Assembly (NCBI GenBank): GCA_914767715.1
Contig: OU612067.1
Location: 11,100,001 to 11,164,000, forward strand
DNA: 64,000 nt
From: Membranipora membranacea
Taxonomy: Eukaryota > Bryozoa > Gymnolaemata > Cheilostomatida > Membraniporidae
Direction: 5' to 3'
Position numbers and translations under genes: made by a program. Numbering within the stretch: position 1 is the stretch's first letter; each line of letters starts with the position of its first letter. Positions 62,801 to 64,000 of this stretch are shown piece after piece. The notes under the pieces were generated by a model. It saw only the letters and a program-made list of their open reading frames with translations. It was not told where the DNA came from and did not search any database.

Positions 62801-63393
62801 TATCCCAGAGTTGTTCAGTGGGTAGACTTCAGACTATGAAAATCAGTTTGATTTGCTCTAAGAATAACTTGCAAGCCTGTTTTACATTCTTGAGATGTGA
62901 AAGATCAATACAAAATGTCTACTAAGTATTGAGCAATGTTAAAGACTACCCAAAGACCAATCGTGTTATAGTCAGGCAGTTATTTATGATAAAGTTGTGT
63001 CAGATTTCCATGGTAAAACATGTTGATGCTCTACTTGGCATGAGTTATTGATGGTGGAAAGAGTGCCTCCCATAAGGGAAAGTAACTCTGATTCCGTGCA
63101 TAATGATGTCACTATGAACACAAAGCGCTCGTTTCTTGTATTGCAAATCTGACATAAGTTAATCATAAGTAACTGACTATAACATCCATTAGTCTTTGAG
63201 TAGTCTTTAATGTCGGTACATACTCGGCTAGAGAGGACGTAGTTGGAGTCGAGTTGTCCTCCCATGATCTTGCTAGAATCGAGATCAGTCTTGTGTTTGT
63301 CTCCCTTCTTGTAACCGTTGTGTCTGCCATCGATGACTGGATCCATGAGATCAGCGAATACATCATAGGAATCCTCATCACCAGCCACACAAC
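48955..63393 (-). CDS. Three-domain (flagellar-type) creatine kinase, N-terminus outside window
   Basis: Twenty-one exons (minus): 63393-63224, 62288-62169, 61707-61602, 61171-61044, 60533-60358, 59872-59685 (domain 1, partial); 59264-59049, 58555-58436, 57995-57822, 57445-57213, 56784-56601, 56289-56060 (domain 2); 54514-54346, 54027-53900, 53522-53322, 52617-52512, 52081-51954, 51363-51178, 50610-50503, 50172-50026 (domain 3); 49128-48955 (tail, TAA). All phases agree over 1129 residues. Each domain has [29 protein letters not shown], the active-site [10 protein letters not shown] and QKRG.GGVDT. CPS and PVSPLL(.)[12 protein letters not shown] mark creatine rather than arginine kinase. The enzyme moves phosphate between ATP and creatine; three-domain forms are known from sperm flagella of marine invertebrates. 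The tail is Ala/Glu/Pro-rich and acidic. The beginning of domain 1 lies past 64000. Confidence 0.93.
50781..50831. repeat. (TTA)n microsatellite
   Basis: About 17 uninterrupted TTA units in a creatine kinase intron. Confidence 0.95.
50991..51120. mobile_element. Short inverted-repeat element, family C copy 2
   Basis: AGACCAAGTTTGGTAAATCT at the left and AATCGATTAAACTTGATCTA at the right, with GAGCAACTGGAATGCAGGCA as in the copy at 15564. It lies in a creatine kinase intron. Confidence 0.6.
51665..51921. mobile_element. Short inverted-repeat element, family A copy 2
   Basis: Begins TTAAAGACTACCAAAAGACC and ends TGGTCTTTGGGAAGTTTTAA / AGACT, an inverted copy. Inside, GTCAGGCATTTACTTATGAT on the left is mirrored by ATCATTAAGTAACTGCCTGAC on the right, so the arms run for over 100 bp. 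It ends 33 bp from a creatine kinase exon. Confidence 0.7.
52907..53139. mobile_element. Short inverted-repeat element, family B copy 3
   Basis: Starts TCCCACAATGCAATGTTCTG and ends GGTTGCATTGTGGGA. It is about twice the length of the other copies (233 bp), in a creatine kinase intron. Confidence 0.65.
56060..59264 (-). other. Creatine kinase domain 2
   Basis: Six exons. The exon 57445-57213 joins what are two exons in domains 1 and 3 (the intron after LLxSG is absent) and reads [11 protein letters not shown] where the others have [11 protein letters not shown]. Active-site [17 protein letters not shown] is intact. Confidence 0.9.
59685..63393 (-). other. Creatine kinase domain 1 (partial)
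   Basis: Six visible exons starting inside the domain at [10 protein letters not shown]; the first exon(s), with the NNWMA motif, lie beyond 64000. It carries [20 protein letters not shown] and ends [17 protein letters not shown] before the linker to domain 2. Confidence 0.9.
62938..63213. mobile_element. Short inverted-repeat element, family A copy 3
   Basis: Begins TTAAAGACTACCCAAAGACC and ends TTAGTCTTTGAGTAGTCTTTAA, the inverted terminal repeat. It shares GATGGTGGAAAGAGTGCC and CATAAGGGAA inside with copies 1 and 2. It ends 11 bp short of the creatine kinase exon at 63224, at the donor side. Confidence 0.7.
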
Positions 63394-64000
63394 CTGTAGG
63401 AGACAAGAATTTTGAAGATTATATTCTTTTTGCTTTTACCTTATACGATGTGGAATTTCTTTTTAGCAATTTTATGCACCCAGTAAATTTTTTTATATTA
63501 TGTTAACATTTCTGGAGAGAGGGTTTTAAAGTTAAACAAACATCAACAAACAAAATGGTGATTGAGCTGCCATCTTATGTACTCAGACATGTCAAAGAGT
63601 GCCCTTAATTCATATTTGGACCGCCCAGCCGGCGAAAATAGACCGAGCCCAACAGTTAGTTTGTTTGAGCTGATCTCCCGGGAATTCCAGGCCAAATTTG
63701 CATCGTGGGAATTATACCATAAACGGATTGAATTTCACAAGTAACAACCAGATCACAAGTTATGGAATGCATAGATCACTGAGCACAGGTAATTGCCCAA
63801 TAAATTAATAATTGTGATAATAATATAATGTGATATTAGTTGCAAATTGTTATCCGAGTCTAGAAGAACAAGGTACAGACTTAATAGTGAGTAATATGGG
63901 TACAGCGATAATACGGTACTTTCATATTTTGATTACTTCCTCAACTCTTTTTTATATGATTGAAAGGAACATAAATTTACCATAACTATCGAAATCAAGT

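Overview
This window is animal nuclear DNA: AT-rich, with dense GT-AG introns, several families of short inverted-repeat elements and decayed transposons. The genes (TFIIF-beta, dystroglycan, three-domain flagellar-type creatine kinase, THAP/P-element transposase) point to a marine invertebrate. The lineage cannot be fixed from sequence alone; a sponge or other early-branching animal is plausible, but other invertebrates fit too. All gene models below were built by eye from splice signals, codon phase and family resemblance.

Layout. (1) 431-4544, plus strand: the last five exons of general transcription factor IIF subunit 2 (GTF2F2). Its first exon(s) lie left of the window, and one intron holds an ~800 bp inverted-repeat element with a tRNA-like core. 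(2) 5687-7895, plus: a small predicted secreted protein with one canonical EF-hand. (3) 7896-13098: no gene seen. (4) 13099-29829, plus: dystroglycan in nine exons, including a 34-nt microexon that restores the frame. It has the alpha-dystroglycan N-terminal module with a furin-type RRLKR site, a Thr/Pro mucin stretch, two cadherin-like plus SEA-like modules (only the membrane-proximal one keeps the Gly-Ser cleavage pair), one membrane helix and a short tail with PPAY. (5) 32090-38320, minus: two tandem paralogues that I read as HEPN-type proteins (RNxxxH motif) with a coiled-coil tail; the upstream copy has an in-frame TAG. (6) 40486-42946, minus: a decayed THAP/P-element transposase. (7) 43498-47552: a ~4.05 kb element with terminal inverted repeats that carries a multi-exon Cys/His-rich gene and a ~175-bp tandem array. 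(8) 48955-63393, minus: a three-domain creatine kinase whose N-terminus lies beyond the right edge; every visible intron phase is consistent.

How they relate. The genes do not form a pathway: they are ordinary neighbours in an animal genome. Dystroglycan links matrix to cytoskeleton, creatine kinase buffers ATP (the three-domain form typically in flagella), and TFIIF-beta is basal transcription machinery. The least described items are the HEPN pair, the 4-kb element with its embedded gene, the long perfect palindromes, and four or more families of short inverted-repeat elements scattered through introns and spacers.
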